Positions 1 to 5,986 of a DNA stretch of 6,839 nt are shown in pieces. Both the position numbers and the translations under genes were made by a program. Each line of letters begins with the position of its first letter. Within the stretch, counting starts at the first letter, position 1. Below the pieces are notes generated by a model. The model had not been told where the DNA came from. It made no database searches and saw only the letters and a list, made by a program, of their open reading frames with translations. The stretch covers positions 1 through 6,839 of the forward strand of contig JAKART010000120.1 of the NCBI GenBank assembly GCA_021819255.1, given 5' to 3'. Source of the stretch: Acidobacteriota bacterium (GTDB taxonomy: Bacteria > Acidobacteriota > Terriglobia > Terriglobales > Acidobacteriaceae).

Positions 1-341
1 TTGCCGGCCAAAAAGATGTGATTGGAGCCCAGTGAGTTATGCGCCGCCACGGTCAGGCCGATGGAGCCATCGACGGCGGAGAGCTCCTCGATGGCCAGCA
101 CATAGTCGACGTACCCCATCCCAGCGCCGCCGTACTCGGAGGGAAAGATCACGCCCAGCAGCCCCATCTCTCCCAGCTTCTTGACAGCCGCAACAGGAAA
201 CTCACTCTTCTCGTCCCACTCCATCATGAACGGCGCGATCTCGCGCGCGGCAAACTGGCGAATCTCCCTGCGCAGCGCCTCCTGGTCCTCGGTGAGAACG
301 AATGGGTATAACCGTTCTGCTTGCTCAACTGCAACATCCAT
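1..341 (-). CDS. Acyl-CoA dehydrogenase, N-terminal part (cut by window edge)
   Basis: Only the first 113 codons are in the window. They read as the all-helical N-terminal domain of the acyl-CoA dehydrogenase (ACAD) family: [16 protein letters not shown] near residues 17-32, [11 protein letters not shown] near 35-45, then [19 protein letters not shown] and an [14 protein letters not shown] stretch near the end of the visible part. ACADs are FAD enzymes that oxidise acyl-CoA thioesters to 2-enoyl-CoA and pass electrons to electron-transferring flavoprotein. The catalytic glutamate and most FAD contacts lie beyond the edge, so chain-length or branched-chain specificity cannot be read. The ATG is supported by an AAGGAG eight bases upstream. 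The gene lies downstream of an acyl-CoA carboxylase subunit on the same strand, which would suit an isovaleryl-CoA or other branched-chain dehydrogenase; that is inference from context only. Confidence 0.93.
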   Translation of the reverse strand, partial: MDVAVEQAERLYPFVLTEDQEALRREIRQFAAREIAPFMMEWDEKSEFPVAAVKKLGEMGLLGVIFPSEYGGAGMGYVDYVLAIEELSAVDGSIGLTVAAHNSLGSNHIFLAG

Positions 342-651
342 CGTTTCGGCTCCTTGGTCGAGTTCCGTGCGCCATGGCCTGGCGCCGATCTTTCGTAGGT
401 GTTGAGAAGGATGCCGATCCTTCCCACCATGCGCTCCGGCTGCGGCGATCCGCCTTCGGGCCGAGCCAGCGAATGATACAACCCAGGGAAGGCGGCTGCC
501 CAGTCCTGTGGGCGACTATCGAACCCGAAGCGGTGAGCTCCGGCGGTTCCCAAAGAAGAGGCTTCGATCGCGATGCTCTATGACCCTTGGCTCCCCTCGG
601 CCGGAAGTTGCGCAGCCGGCTGGGATGGGCGGAAGGTTGCGCTGCGTTTCT
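342..651 (-). other. 310-base gap between carboxyltransferase and acyl-CoA dehydrogenase, with small hairpins
   Basis: No credible gene is seen here. The visible structure is a set of short perfect hairpins: 369-385 (stem GCGCCA/TGGCGC, 5-base loop), 406-423 (stem GAAGGAT/ATCCTTC, 4-base loop) and 498-513 (stem GCCCA/TGGGC, 6-base loop). None is followed by a T-run, so they are not standard intrinsic terminators. The two nearest the dehydrogenase lie in its probable mRNA leader. The gap is long for tight co-transcription, so the dehydrogenase may have its own promoter; a weak TATCAT lies near 472-477 on the minus strand, but I could not find a good -35 partner. Confidence 0.45.
350..355 (-). 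promoter_or_regulatory. Shine-Dalgarno site of the acyl-CoA dehydrogenase
   Basis: AAGGAG on the minus strand, eight bases before the ATG at 341. It fixes the start codon. Confidence 0.8.
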
Positions 652-2382
652 TTAGGTTTGCAGCACGCCTGGATTGAATCTTGCCACCTCTGGATTCAGC
701 GCGCAGGCTTGTAGCGCGGTTATCAGCGCCCGGCGGGTCTGGGCGGGATCGATGATGGCATCGATCCACAGTCTCGCCGCGGCATATCTCGGGTCCGCCT
801 GCGCATCATAGGTCTCCTTGATCTCGTTGTAGAGCGCTTGTCTCTGGTCCGGGCTGAGCTGTTTGCCTCCTCGTTCCAACTGCCGGGCGCGAACTTCCGC
901 CAACGTGCCCGCGGCCGAGGCGCCGCTCATAACGGCGTAGCGCGCGGTTGGCCAGGCGAAGACAAACCGTGGATCATAGGCCTTGCCACACATGGCGTAA
1001 TGCCCGGCTCCAAAGCTTCCGCCGATGATGACCGTAATTTTGGGCACCACGCTGGTGCTCACCGCTGAGACCATCTTGGCCCCGGCGCGGATGATCCCCG
1101 ACCACTCAGCGTCCTTGCCGACCATGAAGCCGTTGACATCATGCAGAAACACCAGGGGGACCAGGTTCTGGTTGCAGTCCATGATGAAGCGCGCCGCCTT
1201 TTGCGCGGCCTCGGTATAGATCACGCCGCCGACTTCGATCCGTTTGCTGCCCGCCAGGGGGCCCATAGCCACGGTCTGGGTCTGGTTGATCTTCTGGTTG
1301 GCGACAATGCCGACCGCGTGGCCGCCGATGTGCGCGTATCCGCACAGCAGGGTTCGGCCAAACTCCGCCTTGTACTCCTCAAACTCGCTGCGATCGACGA
1401 TGCGGGCGATGATCTCGCGCATGTCATAGATGTTGCCGGCTCCTGGCGCTGGATCGAGCAATCCGTAGAGGTCCTTGGCGGGGAAGCGAGGCGCATCTTG
1501 CTCCGCATCGAAGGGGGTTGTGGAGAAGGGTCCAGTGGTTCGCTGTCCCATCACACCGACCAGGCTGCGCAGCCGGGCCAGACAGGCCGCATCGTCGGGC
1601 TCCTTGAAGTCCACGGTTCCGGAGATCTCAGCGTGCATGGTGGCGCCTCCAAGCTCCTCGGCTCCCGTCTTCTGCCCGATGGCAGCCTGCACCAGAGAGG
1701 GGCCGGCGAGAAAGAGGCCGGATCCTTCGGTCATCAGCACGGTATCGGTCATCACGGGCAGGTACGCTCCGCCGGCAACGCACATGCCCATGATCGCGGT
1801 GATCTGCGGAATGCCCAGGGAGCTCATCACGGCATTGTTACGAAAGACGCGTCCGAAGTCATCGGTGTCGGGGAAGACATCCTCCTGCAAGGGGAGGAAG
1901 ACGCCGGCCGAGTCAACGAGATAGATCGTAGGGATCCGATTCTCCAAAGCGATGATCTGTGCGCGCAGCACCTTTTTGGCGGTCATGGGAAAGAAGGCTC
2001 CCGCCTTGACGGTCGCATCGTTGGCGATGACCATGCAGAGACGGCCACAGATCCTGCCCAGACCGGTGACCACGCCGGCTCCGGGAGCGCCTCCGTAGTC
2101 GGCATACATTCCATGGGCGGCCCACAGGCCGAGTTCCAGGAACTCGGCGTCGCGGTCCAGCAAGCGGGCCAGGCGCTCGCGCACCGTCAGCCGGCCTTTG
2201 GCCCGTTGCGCCTCGGCCGCCTTGGCGCCGCCTCCCTGACGAACCTCGTCCTCCTGAGCCCGTAGAGCCGCGAGCAGCGCTCGCATTGAGGCTTGATTCT
2301 CCCTGGCTCGGGTGGAAGCTCTGTCCAGCCGCGTATTCAGTTGTGACCGGGATTGTCTTTCCTGCTTGCTCTCTTCCGTCAT
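652..2382 (-). CDS. Acyl-CoA carboxylase, carboxyltransferase (beta) subunit, methylcrotonyl-CoA carboxylase-like
   Basis: This 576-residue protein is a biotin-dependent carboxyltransferase: it moves the carboxyl group from carboxybiotin to an acyl-CoA. The N-terminal half carries NDATVKAGAF (about 121-130), IYLVDSAGVFLPLQEDVFPD (153-172) and the oxyanion-hole type AGGAYLPVM (203-211). The C-terminal half carries FLHDVNGFMVG (412-422), GGSFGAGHYAMCGKAYDPRF (454-473) and WPTARYAVMSG (477-487). The first 50 residues are charged and helical. Order and length fit the MCC/propionyl beta family (about 510-560 residues). The chosen ATG at 2382 has GAGG seven bases upstream; the in-frame ATG at 2415 has no usable site and precedes the probable transcription start. 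Substrate is uncertain: methylcrotonyl-CoA is the first guess, but GASAAG replaces the GGEQAA I expect in MCC, and about 20 extra residues follow VANQ near 363. No biotin carboxylase subunit is in the window. Confidence 0.93.
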   Translation of the reverse strand: MTEESKQERQSRSQLNTRLDRASTRARENQASMRALLAALRAQEDEVRQGGGAKAAEAQRAKGRLTVRERLARLLDRDAEFLELGLWAAHGMYADYGGAPGAGVVTGLGRICGRLCMVIANDATVKAGAFFPMTAKKVLRAQIIALENRIPTIYLVDSAGVFLPLQEDVFPDTDDFGRVFRNNAVMSSLGIPQITAIMGMCVAGGAYLPVMTDTVLMTEGSGLFLAGPSLVQAAIGQKTGAEELGGATMHAEISGTVDFKEPDDAACLARLRSLVGVMGQRTTGPFSTTPFDAEQDAPRFPAKDLYGLLDPAPGAGNIYDMREIIARIVDRSEFEEYKAEFGRTLLCGYAHIGGHAVGIVANQKINQTQTVAMGPLAGSKRIEVGGVIYTEAAQKAARFIMDCNQNLVPLVFLHDVNGFMVGKDAEWSGIIRAGAKMVSAVSTSVVPKITVIIGGSFGAGHYAMCGKAYDPRFVFAWPTARYAVMSGASAAGTLAEVRARQLERGGKQLSPDQRQALYNEIKETYDAQADPRYAAARLWIDAIIDPAQTRRALITALQACALNPEVARFNPGVLQT

Positions 2383-2405
2383 GGCGCCGCCTCGGGTTCG
2401 GGCCG

Positions 2406-2414
2406 AGGATAGCA
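2406..2414 (-). promoter_or_regulatory. Candidate extended -10 promoter of the carboxyltransferase gene
   Basis: The minus strand reads TGCTATCCT, an extended -10 box (TGnTATnnT). A start near 2399 would give a leader of about 17 bases carrying the GAGG before the ATG at 2382. No good -35 box is seen, as is common for extended -10 promoters. It assumes a housekeeping sigma factor with the usual consensus. Confidence 0.35.
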
Positions 2415-2429
2415 TGCCTGCCGGTCGGC

Positions 2430-2439
2430 GCGCATGCGC
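2430..2439. promoter_or_regulatory. 10-base perfect palindrome upstream of the carboxyltransferase promoter
   Basis: GCGCATGCGC is a perfect palindrome 16-25 bases upstream of the candidate -10 box, where a -35 element would sit. It could be a regulator site, but such palindromes also occur by chance in GC-rich DNA. Confidence 0.2.
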
Positions 2440-2468
2440 CCCTGGGAAGATCCCTATGGAGAGGAGAT

Positions 2469-2485
2469 CTGCGGGTGCTCCGCAG
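2469..2485. other. Hairpin in the divergent intergenic region
   Basis: Perfect inverted repeat CTGCGG/CCGCAG with a 5-base centre, between the carboxyltransferase and miaB promoter areas. It could be an operator half-site pair or chance. The rest of the 218-base region 2383-2600 holds the palindrome at 2430, the candidate -10 box at 2406 and the 14-base repeats at 2551, and no gene. Confidence 0.25.
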
Positions 2486-2550
2486 GACCGTCCCCAGCCA
2501 GCCAGGCCCGGAGAGGAAGCAGACCATGCGGTTCAAAAAAGGCCGAGCCA

Positions 2551-2592
2551 AGCCCGATACTGCAGGCCCTATACTGAAGGCCCTATACTGAA
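2551..2592 (+). repeat. Three tandem 14-base repeats carrying -10-like boxes, directly upstream of miaB
   Basis: Copies 2 and 3 (2565-2578, 2579-2592) are identical, GGCCCTATACTGAA. Copy 1 (2551-2564), AGCCCGATACTGCA, differs at three positions. Each copy holds a -10-like hexamer: GATACT at 2556, TATACT at 2570 and TATACT at 2584. The junctions after copies 2 and 3 create GAAGG; the last of these is the Shine-Dalgarno of miaB. TTCAAA at 2532-2537 could serve as a weak -35 for the first box at 18-base spacing. The repeats therefore overlap the likely core promoter and ribosome binding region of miaB. Confidence 0.85.
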
Positions 2593-2594
2593 GG
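2590..2594 (+). promoter_or_regulatory. Shine-Dalgarno site of miaB
   Basis: GAAGG six bases before the ATG at 2601. An in-frame TTG at 2595 directly abuts this site and is therefore unlikely to be the start. Confidence 0.7.
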
Positions 2595-2600
2595 TTGCGC

Positions 2601-3965
2601 ATGAAGACCTTCTACCTGGAAACTTTTGGCTGCCAGATGAATGCTCACGACTCCGAGAAAGTTGTGGGCACTTTGCTGCAACAGGGCTATACCCCAGCCG
2701 CGGACGAAGCCGACGCCACGCTGATCGTCTATAACACGTGCTCCATTCGCGACAAGGCTGAGCAAAAGGTCTTCCACCGGTTGAACGAGTACAAGCGCAT
2801 GCAGGGAGAGGGGAAGAAGTTTGCGGTTTTGGGTTGCGTTGCCCAGCAGGAGGGAGCCAAGATCTTTGAAAAGGCGCCCTACGTCTCGCTCGTGGCAGGT
2901 TCGGCCAGCTACAACCATCTGCCGGAGATGTTGGAGCGGCTGGAAGCGGGCGAAAACCGCATCACGGGTCTGGATGACCGGCAGACCGACCGGACCTTCG
3001 ACACCGAGTTTACGGCGCGCTCCAATCCGCACCGCGGCTACATCACGATTATCGAAGGCTGCGACAAGTTCTGCGCTTACTGCGTGGTGCCTTATACCCG
3101 CGGAAAAGAGCGCAGCCGCAGTTCAGCCTCCGTATTGGCAGAGGCGCAGCGCATCGCCCAGCTTGGTTTTACCGAGATTCAGCTTTTGGGCCAGAACGTG
3201 AACAGCTATCGGGATCCCAGCGGCCGGCGCAGCTTTGCTGAACTTCTGGCCGCGGTAGGCGAGGTGAACGGTATCAAGCGCGTTCGCTTCACCACCTCTC
3301 ACCCCAGGGACTTTACCAGGGATATCGTCACGGCCATCGATGCGGTGCCGAGCTTGTGCGATCACGTGCATCTTCCGGTCCAGTCAGGTTCCAGCAACGT
3401 GCTGCGCGCCATGCAACGCGAGTACACCCGGGATTGGTATCTGGAGCGAATCGCATGGACCAAGGCGGCACGGCGGGATATCTCCCTGACGACAGACATG
3501 ATTGTGGGCTTTCCGGGAGAGACCGACGGCGACTTTGAGGAGACGCTCGGCCTGCTGGATGAGGTTGGCTATGACGGGGTCTATGGCTTCAAGTACTCGC
3601 CCCGTCCCAACACCCCTGCCATGCACATGGCGGACTCCATTGCGGAAGAGGTCAAGGTGCAGCGCCTGGCCACGCTGAACGCTCGCCAGCGCGAGATCCA
3701 GCGCCGCAACTACGCGCGCCATCTGGGCCAGGTGGTGTCCGTGATGGTGGAACACGGACCCAACCATCGTGGCCAGATGACCGGGCGTTCCACCCAGAAC
3801 AAGACGGTGAACTTTACCTGTGCGAGTATCCCCGCGGTGGGCAGCTATCTGGACGTCTGTGTCTCGGAGATCTTCCCCAGTTCTTTGCTGGGAGTTGCGG
3901 TGTCTGTCGCCGTCTCTCCTGCTCCGACGCTGCTGGCGCAGCAGGCGCTGAACGCCCGGGTTTGA
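2601..3965 (+). CDS. miaB: tRNA-2-methylthio-N6-dimethylallyladenosine37 synthase MiaB
   Basis: This radical-SAM enzyme adds a methylthio group to C2 of N6-isopentenyladenosine at position 37 of tRNAs reading UNN codons, in the cytoplasm. The 454-residue length is normal for MiaB. The N-terminal methylthiotransferase domain (about 1-125) holds the three cysteines of the auxiliary 4Fe-4S cluster: C11 in ETFGCQMN, C47 in NTCSIRD and C79 in LGCVAQ. The radical-SAM domain has the CxxxCxxC motif at C154, C158 and C161 (GCDKFCAYCVVPYTRG), followed by LLGQNVNSY, TSHP near 232-235, LPVQSGS and DMIVGFPGET. A C-terminal TRAM RNA-binding domain follows (about 372-435, with GRSTQNKTVNF), and then a short hydrophobic tail to 454. 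NTCSIRDKAE and GQNVNSY favour MiaB over MtaB or RimO. Expression may be affected by the tandem repeats upstream. Confidence 0.97.
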   Translation: MKTFYLETFGCQMNAHDSEKVVGTLLQQGYTPAADEADATLIVYNTCSIRDKAEQKVFHRLNEYKRMQGEGKKFAVLGCVAQQEGAKIFEKAPYVSLVAGSASYNHLPEMLERLEAGENRITGLDDRQTDRTFDTEFTARSNPHRGYITIIEGCDKFCAYCVVPYTRGKERSRSSASVLAEAQRIAQLGFTEIQLLGQNVNSYRDPSGRRSFAELLAAVGEVNGIKRVRFTTSHPRDFTRDIVTAIDAVPSLCDHVHLPVQSGSSNVLRAMQREYTRDWYLERIAWTKAARRDISLTTDMIVGFPGETDGDFEETLGLLDEVGYDGVYGFKYSPRPNTPAMHMADSIAEEVKVQRLATLNARQREIQRRNYARHLGQVVSVMVEHGPNHRGQMTGRSTQNKTVNFTCASIPAVGSYLDVCVSEIFPSSLLGVAVSVAVSPAPTLLAQQALNARV

Positions 3966-3984
3966 GGGCCACGGCTGAGGCCCT
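3965..3984 (+). other. Hairpin at the miaB stop codon; start of 142-base miaB-nuclease gap
   Basis: Stem AGGGCC/GGCCCT with an 8-base loop begins on the last base of the miaB TGA. No T-run follows, so read-through into the nuclease gene is plausible. The rest of the gap to 4107 shows no gene. TACACT at 4102-4107 is -10-like, but I find no matching -35. Confidence 0.3.
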
Positions 3985-4107
3985 AAGAGGAACCGCAGAA
4001 AAGGGCGCGAAGCGGCTGAGCCCGCATGGTTGGTCTTGAATTGCAGGTCGAGCCATGGCGCTGCATTCCAAGCTGGATTCCCCGCTGGGCCGTGCTGGGG
4101 TTACACT

Positions 4108-4647
4108 ATGGCCATGCACCTGCCCGGCTTCAAATCCGAGCCTGAGGACAACCAATCGGGACCAGAGGTCGAGGTTCGCATCCGCGGTCTCATGATCGAC
4201 TCCTCCACCAAGATGCCCATTGTGGTGTTGAACGATCTGGCCGGGGAGGTGGTGTTGCCGATATGGGTCGGGATCTTTGAAGCCAATGCGATCGCACTCG
4301 AGATGGAGAAGGCGACCACGTTCCGCCCCTGGACGCATGATTTGCTGCGCAATGCAATTGACAGTCTGAACGGCCGGGTAACCCGGGTCGTGGTCGGGGA
4401 TCTGCGTGAGGACACCTTCCACGCGACGGTATGGATGGACCAGGCGGGTGAGGTCATCGCGTTGGATGCGCGGCCCTCTGATGCAATCGCTCTTGCGCTG
4501 CGCTCCGACTGCCCGATCTTCGTCTCCCAGCAGGTCTACGAGCAAGCTCGCCGCTCCTCGAACGGAAGTTCGACACTGAGCCCGGAAGAGCTGCGCCGCT
4601 GGCTGGAGAATCTTAACGATGACGAGATGGGCCGCTACAAAATGTAG
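4108..4647 (+). CDS. Bifunctional nuclease family protein (DUF151/BFN domain)
   Basis: This 179-residue protein belongs to the bifunctional nuclease (BFN, DUF151) family, for which DNase and RNase activity has been reported in plants and whose bacterial members are mostly uncharacterised. The domain runs from about 20 to 145: EVEVRIRGLMIDSSTKMPIV (20-39), LPIWVGIFEANAIALEMEK (50-68), THDLLRN (76-82), DTFHATVWM (102-110) and the hallmark DARPSDAIALALR (120-132). A polar C-terminal tail (149-179) follows. Conservation starts near residue 20, so ATG 4108 or ATG 4114 is the start; 4108 is chosen with a GGGG seven bases upstream as a weak ribosome site. If TACACT at 4102 is a -10 box, transcription would begin near 4114 and the message could be leaderless. 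It lies 142 bases behind miaB on the same strand. The stop codon lies inside a perfect 8-bp hairpin. Confidence 0.92.
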   Translation: MAMHLPGFKSEPEDNQSGPEVEVRIRGLMIDSSTKMPIVVLNDLAGEVVLPIWVGIFEANAIALEMEKATTFRPWTHDLLRNAIDSLNGRVTRVVVGDLREDTFHATVWMDQAGEVIALDARPSDAIALALRSDCPIFVSQQVYEQARRSSNGSSTLSPEELRRWLENLNDDEMGRYKM

Positions 4648-4650
4648 CGG
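4632..4650 (+). other. 8-bp hairpin enclosing the nuclease stop codon
   Basis: CCGCTACA/TGTAGCGG pairs perfectly over an AAA loop, and a G-T wobble (4631/4651) can extend it. The TAG stop at 4645-4647 lies within the 3' arm. There is no T-run after it. Confidence 0.55.
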
Positions 4651-4669
4651 TGGTTCTGCCATGGGAGCC

Positions 4670-4690
4670 GCTCCGTGGCCACGGGGGAGC
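4670..4690 (+). other. Palindromic hairpin after the nuclease gene
   Basis: GCTCC/GGAGC arms surround a perfect 12-base palindrome (CCGTGGCCACGG, 4673-4684), so two alternative foldings are possible. It lies about 23 bases past the nuclease stop. No T-run follows. Confidence 0.35.
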
Positions 4691-4764
4691 GCGCGGCCGA
4701 GTGGAGATTCCCTGATCGCTCCGACGATGGATCGGTGATCACCCAAGGTCCGTGGCCGGGCGAG

Positions 4765-4798
4765 AATAGGCCCTGCCCCGGTTCGGGCAGGGCCTATT
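4765..4798. terminator. Probable bidirectional terminator between convergent genes
   Basis: A perfect 14-bp stem, AATAGGCCCTGCCC with its exact complement, closes a 6-base loop. It lies between the convergent nuclease (stop at 4647) and PEP-CTERM gene (stop at 4827, 28 bases away). The outer AATA/TATT end gives a short A/T flank in either direction, but neither side has a true T-run. Position and stem strength support termination, mainly for the PEP-CTERM transcript. Confidence 0.7.
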
Positions 4799-4826
4799 GG
4801 GGAGTGGGCGATGGAGATGGATGAGC

Positions 4827-5396
4827 TCAGCAGCCCACTGTGCTGGACCAGAGTCGCCGCCGGTACAGGAAGCCCCCCAGGAGGAGCATCCCACTGGCCA
4901 GTAGCCAGAAGCTGGCCGGCTCTGGAGCCATAGCCACGTTAGCGGTAATATCGTTGTAGTTCACTCCCTGCTCCTCAATCTGGAAGAAGGTGGCGTCGTC
5001 CGTGTCGCGGTTGCTGAACGGGGAGTAGGGGATATCGCCGCCGGTGAAGTCGAACTGATACTGGGTTTGATTGTCGATTTCAGAGACGATGCAACTGGTA
5101 AACAGACTGCCTGTACCTCCCAGGCAAGATACTGAGGTCTGGCCGGCGAGGTCGCTCACGGGCACATCCACGAGCAGGCTGGTGATGGTGGCGCCCGTAC
5201 CGTTGATGATGGAGGCGCAACCGTCGTTAGAACTGAAGCCGGCGCCACAACTGGAAAAGGAAATTTCCAGAGGCGCGCCGGTGAAGTCGTACGTGGGGGG
5301 CGGAGCATCCAGGACGCCCAGCTTGAAGGCATAGGACGCGCGCGTGAGTCCGAAGATCAGCAAACAGAAAAAGAGAGAACGAACGATCTTTATCAC
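4827..5396 (-). CDS. Small secreted PEP-CTERM sorting-domain protein, GTG start
   Basis: This 189-residue protein has a signal peptide (MIKIVRSLFFCLLIFGLTRA, then SYA; cleavage probably after A23). An unrecognised polar, beta-rich mature region (24-155) follows, with four cysteines (C50, C60, C91, C102) that could form two disulfides. The C-terminus is a PEP-CTERM tripartite signal: PEP at 158-160, a hydrophobic segment about 163-178, and RRR at 179-181. Proteins of this type are exported by Sec, held in the inner membrane and processed by an exosortase, often in exopolysaccharide-producing bacteria; no exosortase is in this window. An eight-residue tail (LWSSTVGC) after the arginines is longer than usual and ends in cysteine. 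The start is a GTG, six bases after a strong AAGGAG; the frame stays open for 74 further codons upstream, but these are Arg/Pro-rich and would place the signal peptide internally. The molecular function is unknown. Confidence 0.88.
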   Translation of the reverse strand: MIKIVRSLFFCLLIFGLTRASYAFKLGVLDAPPPTYDFTGAPLEISFSSCGAGFSSNDGCASIINGTGATITSLLVDVPVSDLAGQTSVSCLGGTGSLFTSCIVSEIDNQTQYQFDFTGGDIPYSPFSNRDTDDATFFQIEEQGVNYNDITANVAMAPEPASFWLLASGMLLLGGFLYRRRLWSSTVGC

Positions 5397-5619
5397 TGAA
5401 ATCTCCTTGCAGGATGGATCGAGGACCGCATCCCTGGCCGGTTTGTGCAATGGCGCGGGAGATAGCCTCCGAAGCGCTCCGCGTGGATGATTTTGCAGCT
5501 GCTTTTCGGGGCAACGCTCGCTGCACCCAAGCAGCCGCAGGGAGAAACCAAGTCCCGAGCTGCGCCGTGGACGTCTTGCCAAGATTTGCCGGATGGCAGT
5601 TTCGGCCCTCCGGGGCAAA
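5397..5619 (-). ncRNA. Candidate structured 5' leader of the PEP-CTERM gene
   Basis: If transcription starts at the candidate promoter just upstream, the leader is about 220 bases. Its 5' end (5585-5619) folds into a hairpin: TTTG/CAAA, a 2-base bulge, CCGGA/TCCGG, a G-A mismatch and GG/CC around a 9-base loop. Further hairpins are GCTGC/GCAGC at 5520-5535 and a GCAGCTGC palindrome at 5495-5502 flanked by TTTT on the plus strand. I recognise no riboswitch family; in particular the conserved c-di-GMP-I riboswitch core is absent. The element is inferred from length and folding only. Confidence 0.35.
5403..5408 (-). promoter_or_regulatory. Shine-Dalgarno site that sets the GTG start of the PEP-CTERM gene
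   Basis: AAGGAG on the minus strand, six bases before the GTG at 5396. It decides the start against the longer in-frame reading from 5618, and the protein then begins exactly at a signal peptide. Confidence 0.82.
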
Positions 5620-5625
5620 CTTTAG

Positions 5626-5654
5626 CGTATAGCCACAGCTTTCAAGGCAGCCAA
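5626..5654 (-). promoter_or_regulatory. Candidate promoter of the PEP-CTERM gene
   Basis: On the minus strand, TTGGCT (5654-5649) is followed at 17 bases by TATACG (5631-5626). Each hexamer matches the housekeeping consensus at four of six positions. An overlapping alternative is TTGAAA with TAAAGT at 15 bases. The predicted start is near 5619, at the beginning of the leader hairpin. Confidence 0.35.
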
Positions 5655-5859
5655 CGGTGCTGATGCGCAAGGCTTCATTCCTTGCAACGGTTGACCGTCT
5701 TCGCGGGAGGTGGAATACCTGCGGGCCTGCCAATGCACCTTTGGCTTCCGCCACCGTCTGATTTGTGGTTCCGTTGCTTGGAGTTAGAGCAACTGGGATG
5801 CCAAAGTCAGAGGAGGGGAATGCCCAATATTCGACAGGTGGAGAGGCCCTTCCCCTGAA

Positions 5860-5883
5860 ATGTGTGCACTTTGTTGCACATAT
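5860..5883. promoter_or_regulatory. Isolated inverted repeat, operator-like or hairpin
   Basis: ATGTGTGCA and TGCACATAT pair over a 6-base centre, with eight Watson-Crick pairs and one G-T (plus-strand sense). The core TGTGCA-N6-TGCACA is fully symmetric and would suit a dimeric DNA-binding regulator. It is more AT-rich than its surroundings and lies about 160 bases past the SDR stop and about 205 bases upstream of the PEP-CTERM promoter. Confidence 0.4.
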
Positions 5884-5986
5884 GGAGGGAAAGATGGTGG
5901 AGCTTGGTGGTCTCTGGAGGGGGGAGCCGTGAGAGCCCGGGCCCTGGGGTGGAGCATAGCCTACGGGAGCGAGGATCGAGCGGTCG

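Noticed and set aside
224..553. 109-codon minus-strand frame overlapping the start of the acyl-CoA dehydrogenase
   Set aside because: No domain, and it overlaps a well-supported gene start with its own Shine-Dalgarno.
1141..2265. 374-codon plus-strand open frame antisense to the carboxyltransferase
   Set aside because: Gly/His/Ala-rich sequence with no domain, fully overlapping a clear conserved gene on the other strand.
2383..2415. Upstream ATG at 2415 as the start of the carboxyltransferase
   Set aside because: No ribosome site at a workable distance; it lies upstream of the predicted transcription start, while ATG 2382 has GAGG at seven bases.
4030..4107. TTG at 4030 as the nuclease start
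   Set aside because: The extra 26 residues are unlike the family, and conservation begins well after ATG 4108.
3814..4746. 310-codon minus-strand open frame antisense to the nuclease gene
   Set aside because: Low-complexity Arg/Pro-rich translation with no recognisable family; the opposite strand has a strong DUF151 protein.
5522..5537. Sigma-54 type promoter on the minus strand (GG-N10-GC arrangement)
   Set aside because: Spacing is right but only about seven of twelve consensus positions match, which is too weak to claim.
5397..5618. Upstream extension of the PEP-CTERM frame by 74 codons
   Set aside because: The GTG at 5396 has an ideal AAGGAG and begins a signal peptide; the extension is Arg/Pro-rich and would bury the signal peptide.
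5397..5720. c-di-GMP (GEMM) riboswitch upstream of the PEP-CTERM gene
   Set aside because: I looked for the conserved GGGCAAACC and GACGCAAAGC core on both strands and did not find it; only loose resemblance such as GGCAAA is present.
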